Shown: piece by piece, positions 52,411 through 62,410 of the stretch | How positions within the stretch are numbered: position 1 is the stretch's first letter | Layout: each line of letters opens with the position of its first letter | Assembly: GCA_030692515.1 (NCBI GenBank) | Contig: JAUXZS010000056.1 | Coordinates: 434,001 to 498,000, forward strand | DNA: 64,000 bases | Direction of reading: 5' to 3' | DNA from: Bacteroidota bacterium | GTDB lineage: Bacteria > Bacteroidota > Bacteroidia > B-17B0 > Aurantibacillaceae | Program-made: the position numbers and the translations under genes | The notes under the pieces: generated by a model | What the model saw: only the letters and a program-made list of their open reading frames with translations | The model's database searches: none | Told to the model about the DNA's origin: nothing

Positions 52411-54540
52411 ATGAAAAAATTCATTTGTCTTATATGCTTTTTATTTACTGGATTAATAATTCCGGCTCAATGCGAGATTGAACTAAAAAAAGCGGTTGAA
52501 GAAAAAAGTGACACTTTCCAGATACGATTATATCGAAGAGTTCTTAATTGTTATTATAAAAATGACGCCTTTAAAGAAGCAATAAATATAATAGCAAAAA
52601 TAAAAAGCGTAACAGACAAGGCTGTTCTAAAATACAAAGACTCCATTTATTACAGAGATTATCTTTCAGATCTTGCAACTTTAAATTATTACAAAGGAGA
52701 TATTCAAAATTGCTCAAAGATTTCTGAGCAAATGCTACAATACGATTACCGAAAATCAGACTCCAATAGAATAGCTTGGTCTTTGGGCAATTTGGCAATT
52801 ACCTACAGGTTGATGGGGAATTATCCTAAAGCAATATATTGTATCCAAGAGGCATTAAAAATAAATTTGGCCAGAAAAAGGAAAGACGAAATAACAAGTA
52901 ATTATTCAAACCTTTCGAATGTTTATTTAGATATTAAAGATCTTTTAAAAGGAAAATATTATCTTTTAGCAGCTATAAAAATAAGAGAAGAAGACAAAGA
53001 TCTTGATGGCCTTTATTCATCCTATGGTAACATGGGGAATTATTTTCAACACAACAAGCAATTTGATTCAGCATTTATTTTTTACAACAAAGCATTAGCA
53101 TTAATTCCTAAAATTAAAATATCTAAAAACAAAACAGGCTTAATCTACAATAATATAACCGCTTTGTATATTAAAGAAAACAATATTGATTCGGCACTTT
53201 ACTATTCTGAAATCGCAAAAGGAATATTGTCTGATAAATCAACACCACGTTTTATAACTATATATTATTTAAATAAAGGCCTTATTGAACAAAAATTAAA
53301 TAAGCATAAGATGGCAATTATGAGTTTTAATTCGGCTTTACTTTACGCATCAAAAAGTAATGATCTTGATAATTTAATGGATTTAGCTTTTTCAAAGTCG
53401 AAAAGTTTTGATGAATTAAACCAAAAAGATTCAGCTTTTCAAAATTTAATAAGAGGCCATGAATTTAAAGATTCTTTAACCAACACCTCAAAAACCGCCG
53501 AAATAACTCGCTACGAGATGCAATATCAATTTGACAAAGAGCAAGAAATTTTAAAAAACGAACAAATAAAAAAAGAAATTGAGACTAAAAACACTCTAGA
53601 ACGTAAACAACTTTTGATTTACGCCGCAATTATTGCTTTAGTATTACTATTTGGTTTAGTATTAATTATTTTAAAAAGTAATCATCAAAAAAGGAAAGAT
53701 AATTTATTGCTGCAACAAAAAAACGATTTAATAGAAACCCAAAAAAAGGATATTATTGATAGTATTAATTATGCAAAAAACTTACAACAAGCAATTTTAC
53801 CACCAATAGCAAAAATAAAAAAAGAGATAGGAGAGTGTTTTGTTTATTATAAACCCAAAGATATTATTGCCGGCGATTTTTATTGGCTTTATAAACCGCA
53901 AGTAAAAAAAGGTGAGCGAGAAATACTTTTATTTGCAGTTGCAGATTGCACCGGGCACGGAGTTCCTGGGGCGCTAGTGAGCGTTGTTTGTAGTAACGCA
54001 TTAGATAGTGCTGTTAAAGAATTTGGTTTAACCGACCCGGGTAAAATATTAGACAAAACCAGAGAAATAGTTTTAGAAACATTTTCAAAAACAGGGCAAA
54101 ATTTAAAAGATGGAATGGATATTTCTTTATGTTCAATTGAAAAACCATTAGAAATTGGCAATAAAAATCAAACCGTAAAATGGGCGGGTGCAAATAACTC
54201 ATTGTGGTATATACATAAACAAACAATCCAGGAATTAACTGCAAACAAACAACCAATAGGTTTTTCGGAGCATCATAAACCATTCACAACCCATCAACTC
54301 GACTTAGAAAAAGGAGATACATTATATTTTTCTACCGATGGCTATTACGACCAGTTTGGTGGCGATAAATCCAGTCCAACCGGGAAAAAATTTATGCGAA
54401 AAAGATTGTCACAATTGTTTTTAAGCATAAAAGATGAGACTCTTGAAGCCCAGTTAAAAATGGTCGACGATACATTTTGTAGTTGGAAAGGCAGTCTTGA
54501 ACAAATAGATGATGTTTGTGTTGCTGGAATAAGATTATAA
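52411..54540 (+). CDS. TPR sensor protein with SpoIIE-type PP2C phosphatase domain
   Basis: 709 aa. Signal peptide or N-terminal anchor MKKFICLICFLFTGLIIPAQ; about six TPRs (50-370, for example AWSLGNLAITYRLMGNYPKA, GNMGNYFQHNKQFDSAFIFYNKALAL) in the periplasm; one membrane helix at about 400-422 (IYAAIIALVLLFGLVLIIL); a coiled linker (DSINYAKNLQQAILPP); and a cytosolic PP2C/SpoIIE domain (about 465-709). Metal ligands are in IIAGDFYW, VADCTGHGVPGALVS, DGMDISL, STDGYYDQFGG and QIDDVCVAGI. It should dephosphorylate a Ser/Thr-phosphorylated partner in response to an outside signal. The next gene encodes a STAS-like DUF7793 protein, a plausible partner. Confidence 0.92.
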   Translation: MKKFICLICFLFTGLIIPAQCEIELKKAVEEKSDTFQIRLYRRVLNCYYKNDAFKEAINIIAKIKSVTDKAVLKYKDSIYYRDYLSDLATLNYYKGDIQNCSKISEQMLQYDYRKSDSNRIAWSLGNLAITYRLMGNYPKAIYCIQEALKINLARKRKDEITSNYSNLSNVYLDIKDLLKGKYYLLAAIKIREEDKDLDGLYSSYGNMGNYFQHNKQFDSAFIFYNKALALIPKIKISKNKTGLIYNNITALYIKENNIDSALYYSEIAKGILSDKSTPRFITIYYLNKGLIEQKLNKHKMAIMSFNSALLYASKSNDLDNLMDLAFSKSKSFDELNQKDSAFQNLIRGHEFKDSLTNTSKTAEITRYEMQYQFDKEQEILKNEQIKKEIETKNTLERKQLLIYAAIIALVLLFGLVLIILKSNHQKRKDNLLLQQKNDLIETQKKDIIDSINYAKNLQQAILPPIAKIKKEIGECFVYYKPKDIIAGDFYWLYKPQVKKGEREILLFAVADCTGHGVPGALVSVVCSNALDSAVKEFGLTDPGKILDKTREIVLETFSKTGQNLKDGMDISLCSIEKPLEIGNKNQTVKWAGANNSLWYIHKQTIQELTANKQPIGFSEHHKPFTTHQLDLEKGDTLYFSTDGYYDQFGGDKSSPTGKKFMRKRLSQLFLSIKDETLEAQLKMVDDTFCSWKGSLEQIDDVCVAGIRL

Positions 54541-54558
54541 TAAAATAATTTTCGATTA

Positions 54559-54590
54559 TTGTCCTTTCAAATATGGATTTAGTATATTTG
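54559..54590 (+). promoter_or_regulatory. Promoter of the DUF7793 gene
   Basis: TTG (54559-54561), 21 nt, TATATTTG (54583-54590). It lies in the 78-nt gap after the phosphatase gene, so DUF7793 can be made independently. Confidence 0.65.
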
Positions 54591-54618
54591 ATAATAATAT
54601 TTTAATCAAGAGGTAATT

Positions 54619-55011
54619 TTGAATTCTTTAAAAACATATAATTCCGAAATTAGTTTAGATAGCCGTGGTTTTTTAAAAATCTCCTTTAATGATACTGACG
54701 ATGAAATCGAATTTGATGAGATTAAACAACAAATCGACGCTTGTTATATTATGTCGGAAGGCAAACCTATTCCTGTTTTAATTGATGTGAGACATGGAAA
54801 GAAAAATCTTTCTCCTGAAGCAAGAAATTATGCCGGAAAACGGAATCCATACAAACATTTAAAATTGGCAGAGGCGCTTTTAATTAATAGCTTAGCCCAA
54901 AGGATAATGGCTAATTTTTTGATTAAATTTAATAAGCATCATCATCCTTCAAAAGTTTTTACGCGTGAAGAAGCTGCTGTAAAATGGCTTTTGGAATTTG
55001 TAAAAAAATAA
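54619..55011 (+). CDS. DUF7793 (STAS/SpoIIAA-like) protein
   Basis: 130 aa starting with TTG at 54619, preceded by an AGAGG ribosome site at 54609-54613. Pattern seen: LDSRGFLKISFNDTDDEIEFDEIKQQID, KPIPVLIDVRHGKKNLSPEARNYAG, LKLAEALLINSLAQRIMANFLIKFNK, KVFTREEAAVKWLLEFV. This matches the DUF7793 family, whose fold is like SpoIIAA/STAS regulators. Next to a SpoIIE-type phosphatase it suggests a partner-switching pair (inference). No anti-sigma kinase is present in the window. Confidence 0.8.
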   Translation: MNSLKTYNSEISLDSRGFLKISFNDTDDEIEFDEIKQQIDACYIMSEGKPIPVLIDVRHGKKNLSPEARNYAGKRNPYKHLKLAEALLINSLAQRIMANFLIKFNKHHHPSKVFTREEAAVKWLLEFVKK

Positions 55012-55038
55012 TTTTCTCCGCTATTTTATTTAATAAAA

Positions 55039-55530
55039 TTATTCTCTTGCCGGAGGTTTACTACCTTCTAAAATGCAAGGCAAACTCCAAGGGCAGCGCT
55101 CAATAATTTCGTTTTTATCTAAAATTTTAGTTTCAGTTTTTGTAATCGTTAATTCTTTTATCTCTTTCATCCATTCGGTTTTAAGGCAAGTTAAATCAAA
55201 ATCACTTACTTTCATTCCGGCATCAGCTTTTTTATAGTACCTCCATGGCTCGAATAATTTATACGTACCTACTTTTAAATTAGTTTTTAAAACACCTGTG
55301 GCATCTGTTTTTAAAGAGTCCACTTTCCCTTTTTGTGAAACAATAATAATAGTTTTATTAGAATATGGCTTAGGCTTGGCTGCTTCTGCTAATATTTCTT
55401 CTGAAGGGCGAGCACCACCGCAATAAGGTTGGGTATAAGTTATTGGGATGCTAATTAATTTTTTCTGAGAACAAGAAATAAGTGCAGCGCTTACCATTAA
55501 AATAAGTAGAATTTTTTTTGAGATTTTCAT
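55039..55530 (-). CDS. Lipoprotein with carboxypeptidase-regulatory-like fold
   Basis: 163 aa from ATG 55530; a TTG two codons upstream is less likely because it overlaps the -7 box. MKISKKILLILMVSAALISCS is a lipoprotein signal with lipobox LISC. The mature part has YTQPYCGGARPSEEILAEAAK, then KTIIIVSQKGKVDSLKTDATGVLKTNLKVGTYKLFEPW, a small beta-sandwich as in CarbopepD-like proteins, and Cys residues near the C-terminus (IIERCPWSLPCILEGSKPP) that may form a disulphide. Family name not certain. Convergent with the DUF7793 gene (27 nt). Confidence 0.8.
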   Translation of the reverse strand: MKISKKILLILMVSAALISCSQKKLISIPITYTQPYCGGARPSEEILAEAAKPKPYSNKTIIIVSQKGKVDSLKTDATGVLKTNLKVGTYKLFEPWRYYKKADAGMKVSDFDLTCLKTEWMKEIKELTITKTETKILDKNEIIERCPWSLPCILEGSKPPARE

Positions 55531-55533
55531 GCC

Positions 55534-55541
55534 CAAATATA
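55534..55541 (-). promoter_or_regulatory. -7 box (TATATTTG) of the 55-kb lipoprotein gene, 3 nt from ATG
   Basis: Exact TAnnTTTG match on the minus strand ending 3 nt before ATG 55530; predicts a leaderless transcript. Confidence 0.55.
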
Positions 55542-55625
55542 ATTACTTTTCGGACTTTTTAATTTGTTAAAATATTTTGATTTCGAATTTATATATTCTA
55601 ACTTAGAAAGTTAAATATAACTCAA

Positions 55626-58600
55626 ATGAAAAAACTTTTATTTTTTATTGTAATACTATTTTTAAAACAATTAGCTTTTTGTCAAGAGTGGACAGAAATG
55701 ATGCATCAACCAAACACAAACTTGTATGATGTACAAAAATCTTTTAATGATTACTGGCAAGATAAAGATAAAACCGTTAAAAGTCGTGGCTATAAGGTTT
55801 TTAAACGTTGGGAACATCATGTTGAACCAAGAGTTTATCCAACGGGAGATTTATCTCTATTAAATAAAAACGCCGAAAACTTTAATGATTTTTTAGAAAA
55901 TAACTCCATTACTAGCGGAAATAAATTCAATAGTTCTAATGCAACAATTGCATCAACAACATGGTCGTTGGTTGGTCCTTTGGGAGCAATGACTGGCTCC
56001 GCAACTAACGGTTTGCCTCGTAAAGCGGGGCGCGATAATTTTATAACCTTTCATCCAACAAATGCAAATACATATTGGGTTGGTGCCCCAGTTGGAGGAT
56101 TATGGAAAACCACTAATAATGGGACTAGCTGGGCTACATCAACAGATAATTTAAACGTAATCGGATGTACTGATTTAGCTATCGACCCATCAAATACAAA
56201 CATTATGTATTTAGCAACAGGCGATGGGTATGCAGGAGATTGCCCAAGTATTGGAGTTTTAAAATCTATTGATGGCGGAGTAAGTTGGAACACAACTGGC
56301 TTAACAGCTGGTGTTGGTGGAAATTTTTTAATTCGTAGATTAATTATTAACCCTTCTAACCCACTAATTTTAATTGCAGCTACTAACGGAGGTGTATATA
56401 GAACTATTAATGGCGGCACAAATTGGACACAGGTAAGTACAGTAAATAGTTATGATTGTGAATTTAAACCAGGAGATCCAAATACAGTTTATTCATGCGG
56501 AGCATATTTTTATCGCTCAACAAATGGCGGTGCTAGTTTTACGCAGGTTACCACAGGTATAGCCACAGCAGGCAGTAACCGTATGGCTATCGCCGTAACA
56601 ACTAATGTTTCCGGTTTAAACTATGTATATGTGGTTGCTTCAAGCTCAGCTTCTAGTGGATTATTAGGTGTTTATAGATCAACTGATAGTGGAGTTTCAT
56701 TTTCCTCAATGGCAACTACTCCTGATTTGTTAGCAAATTCGTGCGCAGGAACAGGTGGTGGAGGGCAAGGATGGTATGATTTAGCAATTGCGGCATCTCC
56801 ACTCAATGCAAATGAAGTTGTTGTAGGTGGTGTTAACCATTGGCGCAGTTTAAATGGCGGTTCAACTTGGACAAATATTGGTTGCTGGAACAGTACTGGG
56901 GCAAACCCTCCTTATGTTCATGCCGACGTACATGAGCTGGAGTATAATTCTACTGGTGTTTTGTATTCGACAAATGACGGAGGTATTTATAGATACACAG
57001 GCTCTGCTTGGACAGACATAACATCAACAATGAATATAGCTCAGATTTATCGAATAGGATTGTCAGGAACTACTCCTAGTTTTTGGATTACTGGACACCA
57101 AGACAATGGCTCGAACATTTATAATGGAACAACGTATAATGCGAGTTATCCGGGAGATGGCTTAGATTGTTTTGTTGATAGAACAAACAATAATATTTTA
57201 TTTACCGAAACGCCTAATGGAGGATTAGTTCGGTCTACAAATGGCGGAGCAAGTTGGACTGGCGTTAACGCTGGTCTTTCAGGTAGTGTTAATTGGCTTT
57301 GCCCTTGGAAGCAAGATCCTCAAACATCAACTACAATTTATTGTGGATTATCAACAATATGGAAATCTTTAAATCAGGGAACAACATGGGCTACCACCGC
57401 GGCCTTACCTGTAACCGCAGGAGCGGTAACTGAATTTGCGGTTGCGCCATCAAATAATTTAGTGATGTATGTTTTAAAAAATTCAGGTGTTTTTAAAACA
57501 GTTAATGGCGGAACTAGTTGGACAAATGTCACAACAGGTATCCCTGTTGGAACAGCAGCGCCAACTTATGTTACTATTGATGGTACTGACCCAAATACAG
57601 CTTGGGTAACTTTAAGTGGTTATTCCGCTGCAAATAAAGTTTTTATGACCACAAACGGCGGAACAAGCTGGACCAACGTGACATCTAACTTACCAAATTT
57701 ACCCGCTAATTGTTCGGTTTATCAAACTGGCACAAACGGTAGAGTTTATGTTGGCATGGATGTTGGCGTTTACTACAAAGATATTGCATCTCCAAATTGG
57801 ACTTTATATAATTTAGGTTTACCAAACACCAACATTTCTGACTTAGAAATTTCTCCAGCATCACCAACAAAATTAAGAGCTGCAACTTATGGCCGCGGCG
57901 TTTATGAAGTGGATGTTATTCCAACTGCACTTCCTCCTGTAAGTGGTTTTTCTTATGCAGGAACAGTGTGTTCTGGCGTTCCAACAACATTTAACGATGC
58001 GTCTACAAATTCGCCAACTATTTGGAATTGGAGTGTTATTCCGGCAACCGGCGTTACAATTAACACGGCAGCCTCACAAAACCCAATAATAACGTTTGCA
58101 AATGCAGGTACTTATTCTGTTTCATTACAGGCTAATAATGGTTTTGGTCCGGGTAACGTAAGCACGCAAACCGTTATAGTAACAGCTACTCCAACCGTAG
58201 CATTAACAGGCAGTGTTCAAGCTATTTGTAGCGGAAATCCCGCAAACTTAACCGCAAGTGGTGCAACAACTTATTCTTGGAACACTGGTGCAACCACAGC
58301 AAGCATTAATCCTTCACCAATGACAACCACAAATTATACTGTAACTGGTTATAATGGAACTTGTTCATCATTTAAAACAGCTACAGTTACTGTGTCTGCG
58401 TCACCCACGGTAAATGTAACAAATGCTTCAATTTGTACAGGATCATCGGCAACTGTTACCGCAAGCGGCGCAACAACTTATTCTTGGAACACGGGCGCAA
58501 CTTCTGCTGCAATTTCGGTTACACCGGCAATTACAACAATTTATACAGTAACCGGCACAACAGGAATTTGCACCAATATTAAAACAACTACGGTAACTGT

Positions 58601-59318
58601 TAATTCTACGCCAACAGTAGTAGTAAACTCCGCAACTATTTGTAGTGGTTATGCAGCTAATTTAACCGCAAGCGGCGCAACAACTTATTCGTGGAGTACC
58701 GGCGCAACATCATCCGTTATAAATCCTTCTCCGATAGTAACAACGGTTTACACTGTTACGGGTACTAACGGAGTTTGTGCATCAAATAAAACAACTACAG
58801 TTTCTGTAATCCCGTCGCCAACAGTAAATGCATCTTCAAACAATTCTGTAATTTGCGTGGGGCAACAGGTAATATTAAGTGCTACTGGAGCAAATACTTA
58901 TACTTGGCAACCTGGAAGTGTAAGTGGAGCAACTGTATCAGATACTCCTGCAGCTACGCAAACATACACGGTTAGTGGAAGTGGAGCTAACGGTTGTGTA
59001 GGCGTTAATACAGTTATGGTTACTGTTTCGCTTTGTACCGGCATTGCTCAATTAAATGGAAATGCAATTAAGTATAGCGTTTATCCCAATCCCGCAAAAG
59101 ATGAGGTTACATTAAACATAAATTCATTTAAATTAATTGAGATAGGAATAGAATTAATTGATGCTTCTGGAAAACTTATTGTTAAACAGGTTGTTAAGTT
59201 TGATAAAACAAGAAGTGATCAAAAAATAAATATTTCATCAGTTAGCAGTGGCGTTTATTTTATTAAACTAATTTCTAATGAAGGAGATACACAAACAATT
59301 AAATTAATAAAAGAATAA
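55626..59318 (+). CDS. Giant secreted T9SS protein: BNR/VPS10-type propeller, PKD and four Ig-like repeats
   Basis: 1230 aa. Signal peptide MKKLLFFIVILFLKQLAFCQ. Residues about 95-765 are a beta-propeller with Asp-box signatures (LWKTTNNGTSW, VLKSIDGGVSW, VYRTINGGTNW, FYRSTNGGASF, LVRSTNGGASW, VFKTVNGGTSW, VFMTTNGGTSW), as in sortilin/VPS10 and BNR proteins. A PKD domain follows (about 769-858), then four Ig-like repeats of about 69 aa (to about 1135), then a type A sorting domain (YSVYPNPAKDEVTLN, GVYFIKLISNEGDTQTIKLIKE). An adhesin or polymer-binding surface protein is likely. It is a close paralogue of the next gene, 41 nt downstream. Confidence 0.9.
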   Translation: MKKLLFFIVILFLKQLAFCQEWTEMMHQPNTNLYDVQKSFNDYWQDKDKTVKSRGYKVFKRWEHHVEPRVYPTGDLSLLNKNAENFNDFLENNSITSGNKFNSSNATIASTTWSLVGPLGAMTGSATNGLPRKAGRDNFITFHPTNANTYWVGAPVGGLWKTTNNGTSWATSTDNLNVIGCTDLAIDPSNTNIMYLATGDGYAGDCPSIGVLKSIDGGVSWNTTGLTAGVGGNFLIRRLIINPSNPLILIAATNGGVYRTINGGTNWTQVSTVNSYDCEFKPGDPNTVYSCGAYFYRSTNGGASFTQVTTGIATAGSNRMAIAVTTNVSGLNYVYVVASSSASSGLLGVYRSTDSGVSFSSMATTPDLLANSCAGTGGGGQGWYDLAIAASPLNANEVVVGGVNHWRSLNGGSTWTNIGCWNSTGANPPYVHADVHELEYNSTGVLYSTNDGGIYRYTGSAWTDITSTMNIAQIYRIGLSGTTPSFWITGHQDNGSNIYNGTTYNASYPGDGLDCFVDRTNNNILFTETPNGGLVRSTNGGASWTGVNAGLSGSVNWLCPWKQDPQTSTTIYCGLSTIWKSLNQGTTWATTAALPVTAGAVTEFAVAPSNNLVMYVLKNSGVFKTVNGGTSWTNVTTGIPVGTAAPTYVTIDGTDPNTAWVTLSGYSAANKVFMTTNGGTSWTNVTSNLPNLPANCSVYQTGTNGRVYVGMDVGVYYKDIASPNWTLYNLGLPNTNISDLEISPASPTKLRAATYGRGVYEVDVIPTALPPVSGFSYAGTVCSGVPTTFNDASTNSPTIWNWSVIPATGVTINTAASQNPIITFANAGTYSVSLQANNGFGPGNVSTQTVIVTATPTVALTGSVQAICSGNPANLTASGATTYSWNTGATTASINPSPMTTTNYTVTGYNGTCSSFKTATVTVSASPTVNVTNASICTGSSATVTASGATTYSWNTGATSAAISVTPAITTIYTVTGTTGICTNIKTTTVTVNSTPTVVVNSATICSGYAANLTASGATTYSWSTGATSSVINPSPIVTTVYTVTGTNGVCASNKTTTVSVIPSPTVNASSNNSVICVGQQVILSATGANTYTWQPGSVSGATVSDTPAATQTYTVSGSGANGCVGVNTVMVTVSLCTGIAQLNGNAIKYSVYPNPAKDEVTLNINSFKLIEIGIELIDASGKLIVKQVVKFDKTRSDQKINISSVSSGVYFIKLISNEGDTQTIKLIKE
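58188..59033 (+). repeat. Tandem 207-bp coding repeats (Ig-like units)
   Basis: The phrase for ASGATTYSWNTGAT begins at 58254, 58461 and 58668, an exact 207-bp period (69 codons); a fourth, diverged unit follows at 58881 (213 bp). The first three units stay similar at DNA level (GCAAGCGGCGCAACAACTTA in units 2 and 3). Limits of the array are approximate. Confidence 0.85.
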
Positions 59319-59359
59319 TAGCCGCGTAAATGATTTAATAATTAAAGAAAAACAAAAAA

Positions 59360-62300
59360 ATGAAAAAATCCTTATTAATACTTAGTATACTATTAGGTTC
59401 GCAAATTTCTTTCGCTCAGAAATGGGTAGATATGATTAGTGAACCAGACGCAAATTTATATGAAATTCAAAAAGAATTTTATAAATCATTCGAAGGAAAA
59501 GATCTTTCAATAAAAAGCACGGGGTACAAAGCCTTTAAGCGTTGGGAATATTTTGTGCGCCCACGTGTGTATCCAAGCGGAGACCTTTCTGTTTTAAGTC
59601 AAAAATCAAAAAACTATTCGGATTTTTTAGTTAAAAATGAAATATCTTCTTCTACAAATAAATTAAGCAATAACAGCGCAGTTATGTCGGCTACCTGGGT
59701 TCCTGTTGGTCCAATGGGCGCCCCAACTGGCTTAGTTGGCGGTTTACCTAGAAAAGCAGGTCGCGATAATTTTGTAACCTTTCATCCAACTAACCCGGCA
59801 ATTATTTATGCAGGAGCTGCTGGTGGTGGTTTATGGGTAACAACTAATGGCGGAACATCTTGGACAACCAACACCGACAATCTTCCTGTTGCAGCATGTT
59901 CAGATTTAGCCATTGACCCAACAAATCCTAATATTATGTATCTAGGTACTGGTGGAGGAGATGATATGTTGTCTGGTCAACCTGTTAGTTCAGATGGAGT
60001 TTATAAATCTATTGATGGAGGTTTAACATGGTTGCCTACCGGATTAACTTTTTCAGTTTCTCAAAGTAGAGTAGTTCATAAAGTAGTATTAGACCCTACA
60101 AATTCACAAATTGTTTTTGTTGCAACTAACATAGGAATTTTCAGAAGTACAAATGGAGGAACCTCATTTACAAGTGTTACTGGATTCAACTGTTGGGATC
60201 TTAAATTTCATCCAACAAATCCCACAATTTGTTACGCTGCGGGTACGGCTTTTTATCGTTCTACAAATGGTGGATTAACCTTTGGAATTATCAACTCTGG
60301 AATCCCAACGTCTGGTAGCAATAGAATGGCAATCGCGGTTACTCCAACAAATCCAACAAATGTTTATGTAGTGGCAAGTAAGAGTTCTGACAGCCAGTTT
60401 CTTGGTTTTTATAGTTCTTCGAATGAGGGCGTTAATTTCACAACGGCCTCTACTACCCCTAATATTATTGGTAATTCTTGTGCTGGAACCTCTACAGGAC
60501 AAGGACAAGGATGGTTTGATTTAGCTATAGCCGCATCACCAATTAACCCAAATGAAGTTGTTGTTGGTGGGGTTAATGTTTGGAGATCTACAAATGGTGG
60601 CGTAAACTGGACGGTTATTGGATGTTGGAATTCTCCTTCACCATATATTCATGCAGATATTCATGAATTAGAATATACTAAATCGGGCACATTATACTCA
60701 ACAAATGATGGTGGAATTTATTCTTACAATGGAAGCGTATTTACCGATATCACTGCACAAAGGAACATTGCTCAAATTTATAAGATAGGTTTATCCAGCC
60801 TTACTCCTAATAAATGGATTACAGGACATCAAGATAATGGAACAAATATAAAGACTGGCGCCGCATATGTTGCAAGTTTAGCGGGCGATGGAATGGACTG
60901 TTTTATTGATAGAACAAATGATAATTATATGTTTGCGGAACAATACAATGGAAACATTTATCGCTCTACAAATGGAGGGGCGAGTTGGGCAAATATTTCT
61001 GCAGGGGTTACTGGAACTGCCGATTGGGTTACTCCTTGGAAACAAGACCCAAATTCTGCCAACACAATTTATACAGGCCGTGTTCAACTATTTAAATCAA
61101 CAAATTATGGAAGCGCTTGGACTCAAATGGGCACCACCGGTGCTGGTGGCGCTATGATTGAATTTGCTATCGCTCCATCAAATAGCCAAGTTATTTATGT
61201 TTTACATCCAGGGAGTATTCGCAAAACAACAAATGGCGGCGCAACTTGGACAAACGTAACGAACGGTGTTCCTGCTGGCGCTCTTACTTTTATTACAATC
61301 GATCCAAACGATGAAAATACTGCATGGGTAACTTCTAGTGGTTATACTGCAGGAAATAAAGTTTACCAAACACTTGATGGTGGTGCAACTTGGATGAACA
61401 TTTCTTCTAACTTACCAAACTTACCTGCAAACTGCTCAGTATATGAGCCAGGTTCTAACGACCGTATTTATATTGGAATGGATGTTGGTATTTATTATAA
61501 AGACAACTCCTCAACTACATGGACATTATATAACACAGGCTTACCAAACGTACAAATTATGGATTTGGAAATGACTCCTGCTGCACCCGGAAAAATTTAT
61601 GCTGCTACTTATGGTCGCGGAGTTTATGAAGCAGATGTTATTCCAACAACTGCAGCTCCTGTTCCAAACTTCTCATATTTTGGCGGTTTATGCGTTGGCG
61701 TTAACAAAACTATTTACGATAACTCCACAAACACGCCTACAAACTGGAGCTGGACTATAACTCCAAGTACTGGGGTAACTTTTAATTCAACAAGTGTGCA
61801 AAACCCTACAGTTTCTTTTACAACTCCGGGTACCTACACTATTTCATTTATCTCGGGAAATTCTTTTGGCTCTGGGCCAGTTAACACGCAAACAGTTTCG
61901 GTTTCAACCATTCCTGCAATTACACTATCAAGTTATACAGTTACCGTTTGTGATCAAGACCCTGTAATTGTTACGGCGTCTGGAGCTGCTAGTTATACTT
62001 GGAGTAATGGAGGTGGTAATGCCCCAACCGTTACTTATACACCTAGTGGGGATTGGACTTATACAGTTACAGGCTCAAACTCAGGTTGTATTTCTACTCA
62101 AACACTTTCTGTAATTAATATTTCGTGTGTTGGAATAATTGAGTTGGCTGCAAACAACGCTAGTTTTAATGTTTATCCCAACCCGGCAATTGACAATGTT
62201 ACTTTAAAAATGAAAGTGGCTAAGAATATTGATGTTGCAATTGAGGTTTACGATTTAGCCGGTAAATTAGTGCTTAAACAAAACGCAAATTTCACGAAAG

Positions 62301-62410
62301 AAAATTCAGAATACAATTTAAACATTGCAAATCTTTCAAAAGGAATTTATTCTTTAAAAGTAGTTTCTAAAGAAGGAAGCTCTCAAAATTTAAAAATTGT
62401 AAAGGATTAA
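59360..62410 (+). CDS. Giant secreted T9SS protein, paralogue with a single Ig-like repeat
   Basis: 1016 aa. Signal peptide MKKSLLILSILLGSQISFAQ, the same propeller as its neighbour (LWVTTNGGTSW, VYKSIDGGLTW, IFRSTNGGTSF, IYRSTNGGASW, VYQTLDGGATW), shared passages such as GLPRKAGRDNF and WFDLAIAASPINPNEVVVGG, a PKD domain (about 766-855), one Ig-like unit (VTASGAASYTWSNGGG) and a type A sorting domain from about 930 (FNVYPNPAIDNVTLKM, KGIYSLKVVSKEGSSQNLKIVKD). The 214-aa difference from the upstream paralogue equals three Ig-like repeats. The pair probably forms one transcription unit ending at the terminator below. Confidence 0.9.
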   Translation: MKKSLLILSILLGSQISFAQKWVDMISEPDANLYEIQKEFYKSFEGKDLSIKSTGYKAFKRWEYFVRPRVYPSGDLSVLSQKSKNYSDFLVKNEISSSTNKLSNNSAVMSATWVPVGPMGAPTGLVGGLPRKAGRDNFVTFHPTNPAIIYAGAAGGGLWVTTNGGTSWTTNTDNLPVAACSDLAIDPTNPNIMYLGTGGGDDMLSGQPVSSDGVYKSIDGGLTWLPTGLTFSVSQSRVVHKVVLDPTNSQIVFVATNIGIFRSTNGGTSFTSVTGFNCWDLKFHPTNPTICYAAGTAFYRSTNGGLTFGIINSGIPTSGSNRMAIAVTPTNPTNVYVVASKSSDSQFLGFYSSSNEGVNFTTASTTPNIIGNSCAGTSTGQGQGWFDLAIAASPINPNEVVVGGVNVWRSTNGGVNWTVIGCWNSPSPYIHADIHELEYTKSGTLYSTNDGGIYSYNGSVFTDITAQRNIAQIYKIGLSSLTPNKWITGHQDNGTNIKTGAAYVASLAGDGMDCFIDRTNDNYMFAEQYNGNIYRSTNGGASWANISAGVTGTADWVTPWKQDPNSANTIYTGRVQLFKSTNYGSAWTQMGTTGAGGAMIEFAIAPSNSQVIYVLHPGSIRKTTNGGATWTNVTNGVPAGALTFITIDPNDENTAWVTSSGYTAGNKVYQTLDGGATWMNISSNLPNLPANCSVYEPGSNDRIYIGMDVGIYYKDNSSTTWTLYNTGLPNVQIMDLEMTPAAPGKIYAATYGRGVYEADVIPTTAAPVPNFSYFGGLCVGVNKTIYDNSTNTPTNWSWTITPSTGVTFNSTSVQNPTVSFTTPGTYTISFISGNSFGSGPVNTQTVSVSTIPAITLSSYTVTVCDQDPVIVTASGAASYTWSNGGGNAPTVTYTPSGDWTYTVTGSNSGCISTQTLSVINISCVGIIELAANNASFNVYPNPAIDNVTLKMKVAKNIDVAIEVYDLAGKLVLKQNANFTKENSEYNLNIANLSKGIYSLKVVSKEGSSQNLKIVKD

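Noticed and set aside
58188-59033. Regular 207-bp repeats as a CRISPR-like array
   Set aside because: The repeats are in frame, code for Ig-like domains and have no short conserved repeat with variable spacers.
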